DNA of 64,000 bases from Sphingomonas glacialis (lineage in GTDB: Bacteria; Pseudomonadota; Alphaproteobacteria; Sphingomonadales; Sphingomonadaceae), in assembly GCF_006439055.1 (NCBI RefSeq), contig NZ_RCZC01000001.1:62001-126000 (forward strand), in the 5' to 3' direction. The notes under the pieces were generated by a model, which saw nothing but the letters and a program-made list of their open reading frames with translations, made no database searches and was not told the DNA's origin. The translations under genes were made by a program, and so were the position numbers. Below, in pieces: positions 20,315-28,571 of the stretch; position 1 is the first letter of the stretch, and the number at the start of each line of letters is the position of its first letter.

Positions 20315-20892
20315 CGCAACGCGCGCAGCCGTTCGAGATCCTCGGGCCGGTCGATGTCGAGCAATTCCGCCTCGGGCGCGATGACATGGCGCCCGGCGCG
20401 GACCATCGCGCGCGCGCCTTCGTCGCCCGCCAATTCGAGCAGCGCCGGAAGCCGCCCCGCACCGAACAGCGCTGGCGGGCTCGTCTGGACGCCGTTGCTC
20501 GAGGCGATCACGGCATTCTCGCCAGCGCCATCGACCGCCTCGGCCAGGCGATAGATGTGCGACGCCGTGACGCGCGGCATGTCGGCAAGCACGATCACCG
20601 CGCCCGCGCAGCCGAGTTCGATCGCCGCGCGAACCCCCAGCTTGACCGACCCCGCCATCCCGTCGCCCGGGTCGTCATTCTGCAGCACGGTATAACCGCG
20701 GCTGGCGAAATCGAGCGCAGTGTTCGAACAGATCGCAAAGCGCGCCTTGAACGGCACATCCTCGAGCGCGGTGACGACATGGAAGGCGAGCGGCTTGCCG
20801 AGAAACGGCGCCTGCAACTTGTCGGCATCGCCGAACCGCTCGGACCGCCCCGCCGCCAGCAGGATCAGCACACACTCCTCGATCGCGATCAT
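20311..20892 (-). CDS. MobA/MocA-like nucleotidyltransferase
   Basis: NTP-transferase fold with the nucleotide-binding LLAAGRSERFG signature near the N-terminus, a conserved Lys (DADKLQAPFLGKPL) and the metal-binding VLADMPRVTASHI segment. The start MIAIEECVL was preferred because GGAG lies 7 bases upstream, giving 193 residues; an in-frame ATG ten codons earlier lacks a site. Family members cytidylylate molybdopterin or guanylylate it. No molybdoenzyme gene is adjacent, so the exact substrate is open. Confidence 0.75.
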   Translation of the reverse strand: MIAIEECVLILLAAGRSERFGDADKLQAPFLGKPLAFHVVTALEDVPFKARFAICSNTALDFASRGYTVLQNDDPGDGMAGSVKLGVRAAIELGCAGAVIVLADMPRVTASHIYRLAEAVDGAGENAVIASSNGVQTSPPALFGAGRLPALLELAGDEGARAMVRAGRHVIAPEAELLDIDRPEDLERLRALR

Positions 20893-21065
20893 CTCGGGTC
20901 TCCGGCTCGGCAAGATGGGCATGGTCAGCGCTCAACGCACGCGCGCACCGCTATGCTCCGCAACGCGCTGCGCTTTCCAGGCTTTTCATGTGGCGCGCTA
21001 TCGTCAAACTGTCATCGTCTTGCCCCATGCCGGCCGAGAGACGCTGCCAAGAGGATTTTCCGAAG

Positions 21066-22163
21066 ATGACGCATTCGAGCACCGCCAAGGCGGCCCAGAC
21101 AGTCGCGGCGCTGTGGCTGGCGCTGGCGTCGAGCGCGGCGATCGCGCAGACTGGCGCGATGCCCCATCCCGTGACCGTGCAGCCGCTCTCCCCGCCGATC
21201 GTCATCGCGCATCGCGGCGCGAGCGGGCTGCGGCCCGAGCATACGATCGCCTCCTACACGCTCGCGATCGAGCAGGGCGCCGATTTCATCGAGCCCGATC
21301 TCGTGCTGACCAAGGACGACGTCTTCGTCGCGCGCCACGAGAATGACATCATCGGCACCACCGATGTCGCCAAGCACCCCGAATTCGCCGCGCGCAAGAC
21401 CACCAAGCTGATCGACGGCGAAAGCCATACCGGCTGGTTCACCGAGGATTTCACGCTCGCCGAGTTGAAGACGCTGCGCGCGGTCGAGCGGCTGCCCAAG
21501 CTGCGCCCCGACAACACCAAATATGACGGCCAGTTCGAAGTTCCCACGCTCGCCGAGGTGATTGCGCTCGCAAAACAGCATTCGGTCGGCGGGCGCGTCG
21601 TCGGCATCTATCCCGAGACCAAGCATCCGAGCTATTTCGCGAGCATCGGCCATCCGATGGAAGCGCGGCTCGTCGCGCAGCTCAAGGCCGCAGGCTGGGA
21701 CAAGCCAAGCGACCCGGTGTTCATCCAGTCGTTCGAGGTCGATAATCTCAAACGCATCCATGCGATGACCGGATTGCGGCTGATCCAGCTAATGGATGCG
21801 AATGGCGGCCCCGCCGACCATGCCGCGCCGAGCTATGCCGCGATGGTGACGCCCGAGGGGCTCAAGGCGGTCGCAAAATACGCATATGGCATCGGCCCCG
21901 GCCTCGCGATGATCGAGAATGGCGATGCACCGCCGACCACCCTGGTCGCCGATGCGCATACCGCAGGGCTGCGGCTCCACCCCTGGACCTTCCGCGCCGA
22001 GAACATCTTCCTGCCGCCGAGCCTGCAGAACGGCACAGATCCCGCCGCGCACGGCAGGATCGAAGATGCCATGCGGCGCTATCTCGCGCTCGGAATCGAC
22101 GGCTTCTTTACCGATTTTCCAGGGATTGGCGTAAAGGTGCGCAACGCCCTAAAGGAAAAATGA
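21066..22163 (+). CDS. glpQ: Periplasmic glycerophosphodiester phosphodiesterase
   Basis: Hydrolyses glycerophosphodiesters to glycerol-3-phosphate and an alcohol. Starting at MTHSSTAKAAQ, the 365 residues begin with a signal peptide (cleavage near AIA-QT), then the catalytic IAHRGASGLRPEHT motif (His49, Arg50), metal ligands in EPDLVLTKDD, and a second histidine in ARHEN. The length and signal fit the periplasmic GlpQ type rather than cytosolic UgpQ. A small lipoprotein gene overlaps its stop by 4 bp. Confidence 0.85.
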   Translation: MTHSSTAKAAQTVAALWLALASSAAIAQTGAMPHPVTVQPLSPPIVIAHRGASGLRPEHTIASYTLAIEQGADFIEPDLVLTKDDVFVARHENDIIGTTDVAKHPEFAARKTTKLIDGESHTGWFTEDFTLAELKTLRAVERLPKLRPDNTKYDGQFEVPTLAEVIALAKQHSVGGRVVGIYPETKHPSYFASIGHPMEARLVAQLKAAGWDKPSDPVFIQSFEVDNLKRIHAMTGLRLIQLMDANGGPADHAAPSYAAMVTPEGLKAVAKYAYGIGPGLAMIENGDAPPTTLVADAHTAGLRLHPWTFRAENIFLPPSLQNGTDPAAHGRIEDAMRRYLALGIDGFFTDFPGIGVKVRNALKEK

Positions 22164-22441
22164 TGAAGTACCGCCCCCTGATCGCTGCCGCCTTGCTCCC
22201 GCTGCTGATGGGCGGCTGCGTCCGAACCGCCGCCAGCATCGTCACCTTCCCGGTCAAGGCCGCGAGCAAGACGGTCGACTGGACGACGACCAGCCAGTCC
22301 GAATCGGACCGCAATTACGGCCGCAAGATGCGCAAGCAGGAGGCGCGCGAAGGCGCCGAGCGCAAGCGCTGGGCGCAGGAATGCCGCAAGCAGCAGCGCC
22401 CAGACTGCAATCGCTACGACGGGTATCAGGCGGGGCGCTGA
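22160..22441 (+). CDS. Small lipoprotein, function unknown
   Basis: The 93-residue product has a lipoprotein signal with lipobox LMGGC (Cys20). The mature part is short, basic and rich in Lys, Arg and Glu (RKMRKQEAREGAERKRW). Its start overlaps the GDPD stop in ATGA, so translation is coupled, and the product is likely exported to the same compartment. No family recognised. Confidence 0.7.
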   Translation: MMKYRPLIAAALLPLLMGGCVRTAASIVTFPVKAASKTVDWTTTSQSESDRNYGRKMRKQEAREGAERKRWAQECRKQQRPDCNRYDGYQAGR

Positions 22442-22449
22442 GCCCCTTT

Positions 22450-22548
22450 CGTCACCCCGGCCGTGTGCCGGGGTCCACCGGCCCGCACATCCTGCCCGCG
22501 TAGCACGCGCGGCACGGTAGGCCCCGGCACCAGGCCGGGGTGACGGTC
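22450..22548. repeat. Palindromic element, TCACCCCGGCC...GGCCGGGGTGACG family
   Basis: The arms TCACCCCGGCCGTGTGCCGG and CCAGGCCGGGGTGACGG bound about 100 bp between two convergent gene ends. Other members are at 45453-45562 and 62872-62978. The position suits a bidirectional terminator. Confidence 0.75.
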
Positions 22549-22563
22549 GGCAAGACCCTTCGC

Positions 22564-23256
22564 TCAGGCCTCAGTGCCGCCCAGCACCTGCGCCACCGCG
22601 AGCAACACCGCCGGCCGCACCTGCACGCCGACATGGCTGCTGCGCACCTCGACCGATCGCCCGTCGGCGTCGTGGCAGATCATCCCGTTGACCAATCCAT
22701 CACTGCGGCTCCAGATCGCGGTGCTCGGCACCGGCGGAGCCTGCGCGACGAGCGCGCTGTGCGCGACGATCTCGGGCGCATCGATCCGGTCGCCGGTGAA
22801 GAATTCGAACGCGCGCCAGACATTGGTCGCGCGCGGGCTGCCAGCATAAGGCGAGCTGATCGTCACCACTTCGCGCACCAGCTCAGGCCAGCGATGCGCC
22901 GCAAAGCGCGCCATGATCCCGCCGAGACTGACGCCGACCAACGTCACCGGCTCGCCACTCGCCGCAGCCAGCGCCGCGATCCGGTCATGCAGCCGCTCGC
23001 CATCCACGCCGATCGTCCGCGCACCGAGGTTACGCCCGAGCCCCCAGCCCTCGGCGCGATAGCCGAGCGAGACGAGATAGCGCTGCAGGAACACCCCCGA
23101 CAGATCGCTGTTGAACAGCCCCGGCAGCAGCAGCACCGGCCGCCCATCGCCGCGCGGCCCCGTGGCGAGCAACGCACGCGCGCCGAGCAAAGACGCCAGC
23201 CCCCACGCCCCGCGCGGCACTTCGAGCGCGAGCAGCGCCTTCGACGGCGCCTTCAT
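22564..23256 (-). CDS. Alpha/beta hydrolase (lipase/esterase-like)
   Basis: The 230-residue protein has the oxyanion motif LLPGLFNSD, nucleophile Ser110 in GVSLGG, and plausible acid and base residues in WSRSDGLVNG and SSHVGV. No signal peptide is visible. The start MKAPSKALLA overlaps the stop of the upstream DUF2459 gene by 4 bp. The substrate is unknown; similarity in layout to triacylglycerol-lipase-like proteins suggests an ester. Confidence 0.78.
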   Translation of the reverse strand: MKAPSKALLALEVPRGAWGLASLLGARALLATGPRGDGRPVLLLPGLFNSDLSGVFLQRYLVSLGYRAEGWGLGRNLGARTIGVDGERLHDRIAALAAASGEPVTLVGVSLGGIMARFAAHRWPELVREVVTISSPYAGSPRATNVWRAFEFFTGDRIDAPEIVAHSALVAQAPPVPSTAIWSRSDGLVNGMICHDADGRSVEVRSSHVGVQVRPAVLLAVAQVLGGTEA

Positions 23257-23933
23257 GTCGCGTCTCGCGGGGGCGCGAACCAGCCGAGCACGGTCACCGG
23301 AAACGGCGTCCACGCCCCGATCCGCACCCCGGCGGCGCGCAGAGCGTCCCCCGTCCAGGCGTTACACGTTTCGATCGCGCTGTAGCGCCCGCGCGCCTGG
23401 TAGAAGGCGTCATTGCCGCCATAGCCGGTGCGGTGCCACGCCTGCCGCCCCGCAAAGCTCGCGCGGATGAATGCCGCGAGCCGGCGATATTCGTCGGGCC
23501 GCAGCACCACCTCGCGCGCATCGGCGGCCGCGGCGGGCGGCGCGATATGCTCGACATGCAGCACGGTGCGATCGCTGCCGAACGCGGCACGCAGCACTGT
23601 CAGCGGCTTCACGTCGCTCCAGCGCGGCGTCTCGAGATAGAAGGTCCGCTCGCCCCAGCCAATCGCGACGTGATCGAAACCCGCATAGCGCGGATCGGCA
23701 AGATCACTGCCGGGCAACAGATCGCGCCAATCGACCCCGGCCGCGACCTTGGGCAGCACCAGGTCGGTATGCACGCCATTGCTCTCGACCAGGATCCGCA
23801 CGCCATCGCGCGGCTGGCTCCAGCCGGCATTGCTCGGCACCGCACCGCCCGCCATCCCCGCCGCACCATAAGCGACGAGCCCTACGGCGACCCCGCCAAG
23901 CACGCTCCCTGCCCGCCCAAGAATTCGTTTCAT
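23253..23933 (-). CDS. DUF2459 / TIGR02117-type exported protein
   Basis: The 226-residue protein starts with a hydrophobic segment (about 8-30, likely signal or anchor) and contains the family segments VESNGVHTDLVLP, HVAIGWGERTFYLETP and CNAWTGDALRAAGV. From memory these mark the TIGR02117 group. It is translationally coupled to the downstream hydrolase gene. Such proteins are annotated in polyhydroxyalkanoate-storing bacteria, but no role is demonstrated by this sequence. Confidence 0.7.
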   Translation of the reverse strand: MKRILGRAGSVLGGVAVGLVAYGAAGMAGGAVPSNAGWSQPRDGVRILVESNGVHTDLVLPKVAAGVDWRDLLPGSDLADPRYAGFDHVAIGWGERTFYLETPRWSDVKPLTVLRAAFGSDRTVLHVEHIAPPAAAADAREVVLRPDEYRRLAAFIRASFAGRQAWHRTGYGGNDAFYQARGRYSAIETCNAWTGDALRAAGVRIGAWTPFPVTVLGWFAPPRDAT

Positions 23934-23977
23934 CCGTAAGCATTCCAGACCCGCGGTGGCTGTGATACCCTGTCGCG

Positions 23978-24847
23978 ATGACCGATGATACGCACGTTCT
24001 CGACCGCCCCCCGCCCGGAGCGTCCGCCGATTGGACGATCCCGCAGGACTGGGCGCATTTCAGCCAGGAAGAACACCACGTCTGGGACACCTTGTTCGCG
24101 CGCCAGGCAAAACTGCTGCCCGGTCGCGCATCGGACGCCTATTTGCGCGGGCTAGATGTACTCAAGCTGTCTAAACCGGGGATTCCCGATTTCGAGGAAT
24201 TGTCCGACCGGCTGATGAAGCTCACCGGCTGGCAGGTCGTCGCGGTACCCGGGCTCGTTCCCGACGACGTGTTCTTCGACCATATGGCCAACCGCCGCTT
24301 CGTCGCGGGCAATTTCATCCGCCGCGCGGACCAGCTCGACTATCTCCAGGAACCCGACGTGTTCCACGACGTGTTCGGGCATGTCCCGATGCTCGCCGAC
24401 CCGGTGTTCGCGGATTATCTCGCGGCATACGGCCGCGGCGGGCAGCGCGCGCAAGGGCTGGATGCGCTGAAATATCTCGGGCGGCTGTATTGGTACACGG
24501 TCGAATTCGGCCTCGTCGCCGAGCCCGAAGGCTTGCGGCTGTATGGCGCGGGGATCGTGTCGAGCTTCGCCGAGAGCCGGTTCGCGCTCGACGATCCGAG
24601 CCCCAACCGGATCGCGTTCGATCTCGAGCGTGTAATGCGCACCGAATACCGGATCGACGATTTCCAGCAGAATTACTTCGTCATCCCGAGCTTCGAGGAA
24701 TTGCTGCGCGTGACAGTCGAGACCGATTTCGCGCCGCTCTACGCCAAGCTCGCCGAAATGCCTGACGTGCCGGTCGCCAAAATCCTGCCCGACGACACGC
24801 TGCTGACGCGCGGGTCGCAGGCCTATGCACTGGAGAAGGCACAGTGA
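23978..24847 (+). CDS. phhA: Phenylalanine 4-monooxygenase
   Basis: Pterin-dependent non-haem iron enzyme converting phenylalanine to tyrosine. The 289 residues match the bacterial short form. The iron ligands are His130 and His135 in PDVFHDVFGHVPML and Glu176 in YTVEFGL; the pterin region is nearby. No pterin carbinolamine dehydratase (phhB) gene is adjacent; instead a 122-residue unknown protein overlaps its stop by 4 bp. Confidence 0.95.
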   Translation: MTDDTHVLDRPPPGASADWTIPQDWAHFSQEEHHVWDTLFARQAKLLPGRASDAYLRGLDVLKLSKPGIPDFEELSDRLMKLTGWQVVAVPGLVPDDVFFDHMANRRFVAGNFIRRADQLDYLQEPDVFHDVFGHVPMLADPVFADYLAAYGRGGQRAQGLDALKYLGRLYWYTVEFGLVAEPEGLRLYGAGIVSSFAESRFALDDPSPNRIAFDLERVMRTEYRIDDFQQNYFVIPSFEELLRVTVETDFAPLYAKLAEMPDVPVAKILPDDTLLTRGSQAYALEKAQ

Positions 24848-25212
24848 GCCGCGCCGAACGCGAGCGCTGGGCGATGGCTGAGGAACAGTGGCCGACGCTG
24901 CAGGCCTTCATGACCGAGCGGCTCCATGTCTTCGGCCATTTGAAGGCGCTGCATGCCGAGATCGCCGAGGCCCTGCAACAGCTGAGCTTCGACGAGCGCG
25001 CGACGATGGCGAGCGAATGCCGCGATTTCCTCCAGACTTTCAAGACGCGCTACGACGACCGCGAATTCCTGCGCGACGGCTTCGGCGTGCGCGGCGAGCT
25101 GCCGATCGACGATCGCGGGCGCAGCCAGGCCGGGCTGACGCGCGCCAAAGTCGTCTACGATTCGCTGCTCGCCTCGCTCCGGCGCGAAAAGGCCGAGTGG
25201 CAGCCGACCTGA
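24844..25212 (+). CDS. Conserved hypothetical protein coupled to phhA
   Basis: A GTG start lies in the GTGA overlap with the phhA stop. The 122 residues are predicted mostly helical and highly charged, with no Cys cluster, signal or membrane segment; recognisable blocks are LHVFGHLKALHAEIAEALQQL and LTRAKVVYDSLLASLRREK. It does not resemble PhhB. Family not recognised; the coupling suggests a partner or regulator of phenylalanine degradation. Confidence 0.65.
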   Translation: MSRAERERWAMAEEQWPTLQAFMTERLHVFGHLKALHAEIAEALQQLSFDERATMASECRDFLQTFKTRYDDREFLRDGFGVRGELPIDDRGRSQAGLTRAKVVYDSLLASLRREKAEWQPT

Positions 25213-25219
25213 CGGGTCG

Positions 25220-26152
25220 CTAGAGATCGAGCGCCCAGCCGTCGCGTCCCTTCGGATCGATCGGCTTGGTCGGCACATAGCGCACCGCGCCTGCCGTCAG
25301 CTGCAGGATCGTCCAGTCGCCGCGCCGGTCGGTTTCCGCCAGCGTGCAACCGCAACCGGCGAACGCCGCGACGACGTCGGCGCGCTGCGTTTCGAGCAGC
25401 CCCGCGAGCACGATCGTCGCACCGGGCGCGGCGATCGCGGCGAGCTCGGGCGCCATCGAGACGAGCGGTCCGGCGAGGATGTTGGCGATCACCAGATCAT
25501 ACGGCGCACGCGCGGTGATCGTGTCGTCGAGCGCACCATCGGCGACGATCAGCGCGATCCCGTCGAGCGCGTTCAGTTCGGCATTCTCGCGCGTGACGAT
25601 GATCGCGCGCGGGTCGATATCGGTCGCGACGATCTCGGCCGCCGGCCACAAATGCTGCGCAGCAAAGGCGAGCAGCCCGGTCCCGGTGCCAATGTCGATG
25701 ATCCGCGTAAACGACTGGTCGGCGAGCCGATCGAGCATCGCGAGGCAGCCCGAGGTGGTCGCGTGATGCCCGGTCCCGAACGCCTGCCCCGCCTCGATCA
25801 GGAAGGCGCGCCCGCCTTCTGGCGCGGCGACGGGATGCGCGCTGGTATGGACGACGAAGCGCCCCTCGGCGATCGGCTCGAGCCCGTCCTGGCTGAGCGT
25901 CACCCAATCCTCGTCGGGGAGTTCTTCGACCACCGGCGCCACGTCGCCCGCACTCGGCGCGAGCAGGCGGATCGCGGCGATCGCCTCGGGCGTCGGCGCA
26001 ACCTCGAGATAGGCGTCGAGCCGCCAATGCTCGCGATCGTCCTCTTCGAGTTCGGTCGTCATCAACACCATGCCCTCGGCGGCATCATCGGCGGCATCGA
26101 TCGCCTCGGCCTCGGCGCGGGTGCAGGGGAGCGTCACTTTCCAGCTGGTCAT
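25220..26152 (-). CDS. prmA: Ribosomal protein L11 methyltransferase
   Basis: SAM-dependent trimethylation of ribosomal protein L11. Starting at MTSWKVTLPC (AGGAGG is placed just upstream), the 310 residues have an N-terminal alpha/beta domain and the methyltransferase core with DIGTGTGLLAFAA, TDIDPRA and NILAGPL, the PrmA version of the acidic loop. The gene is convergent with the phhA pair, 7 bp from the unknown gene's stop. Confidence 0.88.
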   Translation of the reverse strand: MTSWKVTLPCTRAEAEAIDAADDAAEGMVLMTTELEEDDREHWRLDAYLEVAPTPEAIAAIRLLAPSAGDVAPVVEELPDEDWVTLSQDGLEPIAEGRFVVHTSAHPVAAPEGGRAFLIEAGQAFGTGHHATTSGCLAMLDRLADQSFTRIIDIGTGTGLLAFAAQHLWPAAEIVATDIDPRAIIVTRENAELNALDGIALIVADGALDDTITARAPYDLVIANILAGPLVSMAPELAAIAAPGATIVLAGLLETQRADVVAAFAGCGCTLAETDRRGDWTILQLTAGAVRYVPTKPIDPKGRDGWALDL

Positions 26153-26239
26153 AGCCACCTCCTGCCCGCCGCCCTCTTTGGGCGCAAGCCGGCATAACAC
26201 CGTCTGCCGATTGTCGCGCGCGCCGCACGCAACCCGACT

Positions 26240-26402
26240 CCCCTCCCTGGAAGAGCGTCGGGTGAACAGCGCCCCGCGCTGTTCAGGTCACGCCGGGGGC
26301 GTGAGCGACCCGACGCTGGGCTGGGGGTGGGTCGGCCCGTGGCGAGGTCAGCGGCAGCGTTAGGCCAACCCACCCCCGGCCCCTCCCTTCCAGGGAGGGG
26401 AG
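26240..26402. repeat. CCCTCCCTGG-family palindrome carrying a nested three-way-junction element
   Basis: The outer arms match the elements at 10661 and 18867, but the left arm is interrupted after CTGGAA. The insert at 26254-26317 has outer stem AGCGTCGGGT/ACCCGACGCT enclosing two hairpins: GAACAGCGC-CCC-GCGCTGTTC and TCACGCC-GGG-GGCGTGA. A counterpart with different stem sequences is at 27662-27725. Confidence 0.8.
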
Positions 26403-26429
26403 AATGCCTCGAACCTACATCCCGAGCCG

Positions 26430-27638
26430 CTATTCGTGGCGGAGCGCGTCGATCGGGTTGAGCGCGGCGGCGCGGCGCGCGGGGAAGTAGCCGAAGACGA
26501 CGCCGATCAGCGCGGAAATGCCGAACGCGATCAAATTGATCCGCGGCACGAACAGGAAATCGACCTTCATCACCGGCGCGATCCCGAGGATCGCGAGCTG
26601 CGCGACGACCAGACCGATCAGCCCGCCGAGCATCGACAGCGCGATCGCCTCGACCAGGAACTGCATCAGCACCTCGCTCGCCACCGCGCCGATTGCCAGC
26701 CGGATACCGATCTCGCGCGTCCGCTCGGTCACCGACACCAGCATGATGTTCATGATCCCGATCCCGCCGACGATCAGGCTGATCGCCGCGACCGCGGTCA
26801 CGATCCCGGTCAGCAGCGTCGTCGATTGCGTCAGCGTCGCCGAGATCTGGGCGGTATCGAAGATGTTGAAATCGTCGTCCTTGCCGCCGTTGATGTTGCG
26901 GCGTTCGCGTAAGAGATCCTCGATCGAGGATTGCACCGCCGCGCTCGAATAGGCCTGATCGACGCCGACCAGCATCAGCTTGAGGTCGGTCGTGCCGGTA
27001 AAGCGGCGCTGCACGGTCTTGAGCGGCATCAGGATGACGTCGTCCTGGTCGCCGCCGAAGCCGGCCTGGCCGCGCTTCGACAACAAGCCGATCACGTCGC
27101 ACGAAATCCCCGCGATCCGCAGCCGCGTGCCGAGCGGCGAGGCGCCGCGATAGAGATTGGTGTTGACGGTATTGCCGATGATGCACACCGACTTGCCCGC
27201 CGCCTCCTCGGCCTCGGTGAAATAGCGCCCTTCGGCGAGCGGCCAGGGCTGGACCTGGAAATAGGCGTTGGTCGTGCCATTGACCGTGGTCGACCAGTTC
27301 GCGCCCTCATAGATCGCGGTGCCGCTGGTGGTCGCCTGTGCGGCGACCGCGGTGACGCCGGCGATCTGGTCGCGGACCGCGATCGCGTCGGCCGGCTTGA
27401 AGTCGGGCGGCCGCGGACCGCCGCCGCCGCGGCCGAAGCCCTGGCCGGGGCGCACCTGCAGGATGTTGGTGCCGAGCGCGGCGATCGATTTCTGCACCGC
27501 GGCGGTGGTCGCCTGGCCGAGCGTCACCATCGTCACCACCGCCGCGACACCGATGATGATGCCGAGCGTGGTGAGGAACGAGCGCAGCTTGTGGCGGGCG
27601 ATCGAGCGCAGCGCGAGGAGGAGGGTTGTTCCGAACAT
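26430..27638 (-). CDS. MacB-type ABC transporter permease
   Basis: The 402 residues have the MacB/FtsX plan: an N-terminal helix ([21 protein letters not shown]), a large periplasmic domain of about 220 residues, and three C-terminal helices with the IGIRLAIGA signature. The ATPase is a separate gene immediately upstream (adjacent without a gap), so the MacB polypeptide is split here. A Gly-rich insert ([12 protein letters not shown]) lies in the periplasmic domain. Together with the adaptor and outer-membrane genes it should make a tripartite exporter; substrate unknown. Confidence 0.88.
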   Translation of the reverse strand: MFGTTLLLALRSIARHKLRSFLTTLGIIIGVAAVVTMVTLGQATTAAVQKSIAALGTNILQVRPGQGFGRGGGGPRPPDFKPADAIAVRDQIAGVTAVAAQATTSGTAIYEGANWSTTVNGTTNAYFQVQPWPLAEGRYFTEAEEAAGKSVCIIGNTVNTNLYRGASPLGTRLRIAGISCDVIGLLSKRGQAGFGGDQDDVILMPLKTVQRRFTGTTDLKLMLVGVDQAYSSAAVQSSIEDLLRERRNINGGKDDDFNIFDTAQISATLTQSTTLLTGIVTAVAAISLIVGGIGIMNIMLVSVTERTREIGIRLAIGAVASEVLMQFLVEAIALSMLGGLIGLVVAQLAILGIAPVMKVDFLFVPRINLIAFGISALIGVVFGYFPARRAAALNPIDALRHE

Positions 27639-28571
27639 CTACTTCTCCCCTCCCGCTTGCGAGTTCGGGGTCGACAGCGCCCCGCGCTGTCGAGGATGTG
27701 CCGGGGGCACATCCGACCCCGAACTGGGTGGGGGGAGGGCCTGTCCGGAAGGGCCGTCGCTTGCTGACAGCCCCTCCCCTAGCCCCTCCCGCAAGCGGGA
27801 GGGGGATTCTTCGGGAACTTCGCCCGCCCGATGCTGCGCCTCAACGCGCTCGACCAGCCCGTCCTTGAAATGCACGATCGTCCGCGCGAACGCCGCCATG
27901 TCGGGCTCGTGCGTCACCATGATCACCGTGATCCCGCTGTCGCGATTTAGCCCGGCGAGCAATTCCATGATCTCAACCGAACGCTCCGAATCCAGATTCC
28001 CCGTCGGCTCGTCCGCGAGCAACACCGCCGGCGACGTCACGATCGCCCGCGCGATCGCGACACGCTGCTGCTGTCCGCCCGACAGCTCGGCCGGGGTGTG
28101 GTCCCACCAATCGGCAAGCCCGACCTTGTCGAGCGCCGCCATCGCCGAAGCGCGCCGCTCCTTCTTGGCATCGCCGCGATACAGCAACGGCAGCTCGACA
28201 TTCTCGAGCGCGGTCGTCCGCGCGAGCAGGTTGAACCCCTGGAACACGAAGCCCAGATACTTCCGCCGCAACAACGCCCGCTGGTCGCGGTCGAGCGTCT
28301 CGACATGGACGCCCTTGAACAGGAAGGTCCCGCTGGTCGGCACGTCGAGACAGCCGAGGATGTTCATCGTCGTCGATTTGCCCGAGCCCGACGCCCCCAT
28401 CACCGCGACGAAATCACCCTGCGCGATGTCGAGGTCGATGCCCTTCAGCGCCTGGAATGCGGTCGCACCCTCGCCATAGGTCTTGACGACGTCGCGCAGC
28501 GAGATGATCGGCCCGCCCGCGGCGGGCACATATTGCCCCGCGGCGGGCGCGGCGAGCGCGTTACTGGCCAC
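27639..28571 (-). CDS. MacB-type ABC transporter ATP-binding protein with palindrome-encoded tail
   Basis: LolD/MacB-like ATPase with Walker A GASGSGKST, Q-loop FQGFNLL, signature LSGGQQQR, Walker B LLADEPTGNLD and switch His in VTHEP. Family members end soon after the HFKDGLVE segment. Here about 60 further residues ([15 protein letters not shown] ... NSQAGGEK) are the in-frame translation of the palindromic element at 27650-27808, up to the stop. The start overlaps the end of the adaptor gene by 11 bp. Confidence 0.9.
   Translation of the reverse strand: MASNALAAPAAGQYVPAAGGPIISLRDVVKTYGEGATAFQALKGIDLDIAQGDFVAVMGASGSGKSTTMNILGCLDVPTSGTFLFKGVHVETLDRDQRALLRRKYLGFVFQGFNLLARTTALENVELPLLYRGDAKKERRASAMAALDKVGLADWWDHTPAELSGGQQQRVAIARAIVTSPAVLLADEPTGNLDSERSVEIMELLAGLNRDSGITVIMVTHEPDMAAFARTIVHFKDGLVERVEAQHRAGEVPEESPSRLREGLGEGLSASDGPSGQALPPPSSGSDVPPAHPRQRGALSTPNSQAGGEK
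27650..27808. repeat. Palindrome inside the ABC ATPase gene with nested three-way-junction element
   Basis: The outer arms are CCCCTCCCGCTTGCG (left) and CCCTCCCGCAAGCGGGAGGG (right). The insert at 27662-27725 has an 11-bp outer stem AGTTCGGGGTC/GACCCCGAACT and hairpins GACAGCGC-CCC-GCGCTGTC and GGATGTGCC-GGG-GGCACATCC. The element forms the 3' end of the ATPase reading frame. Confidence 0.8.
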
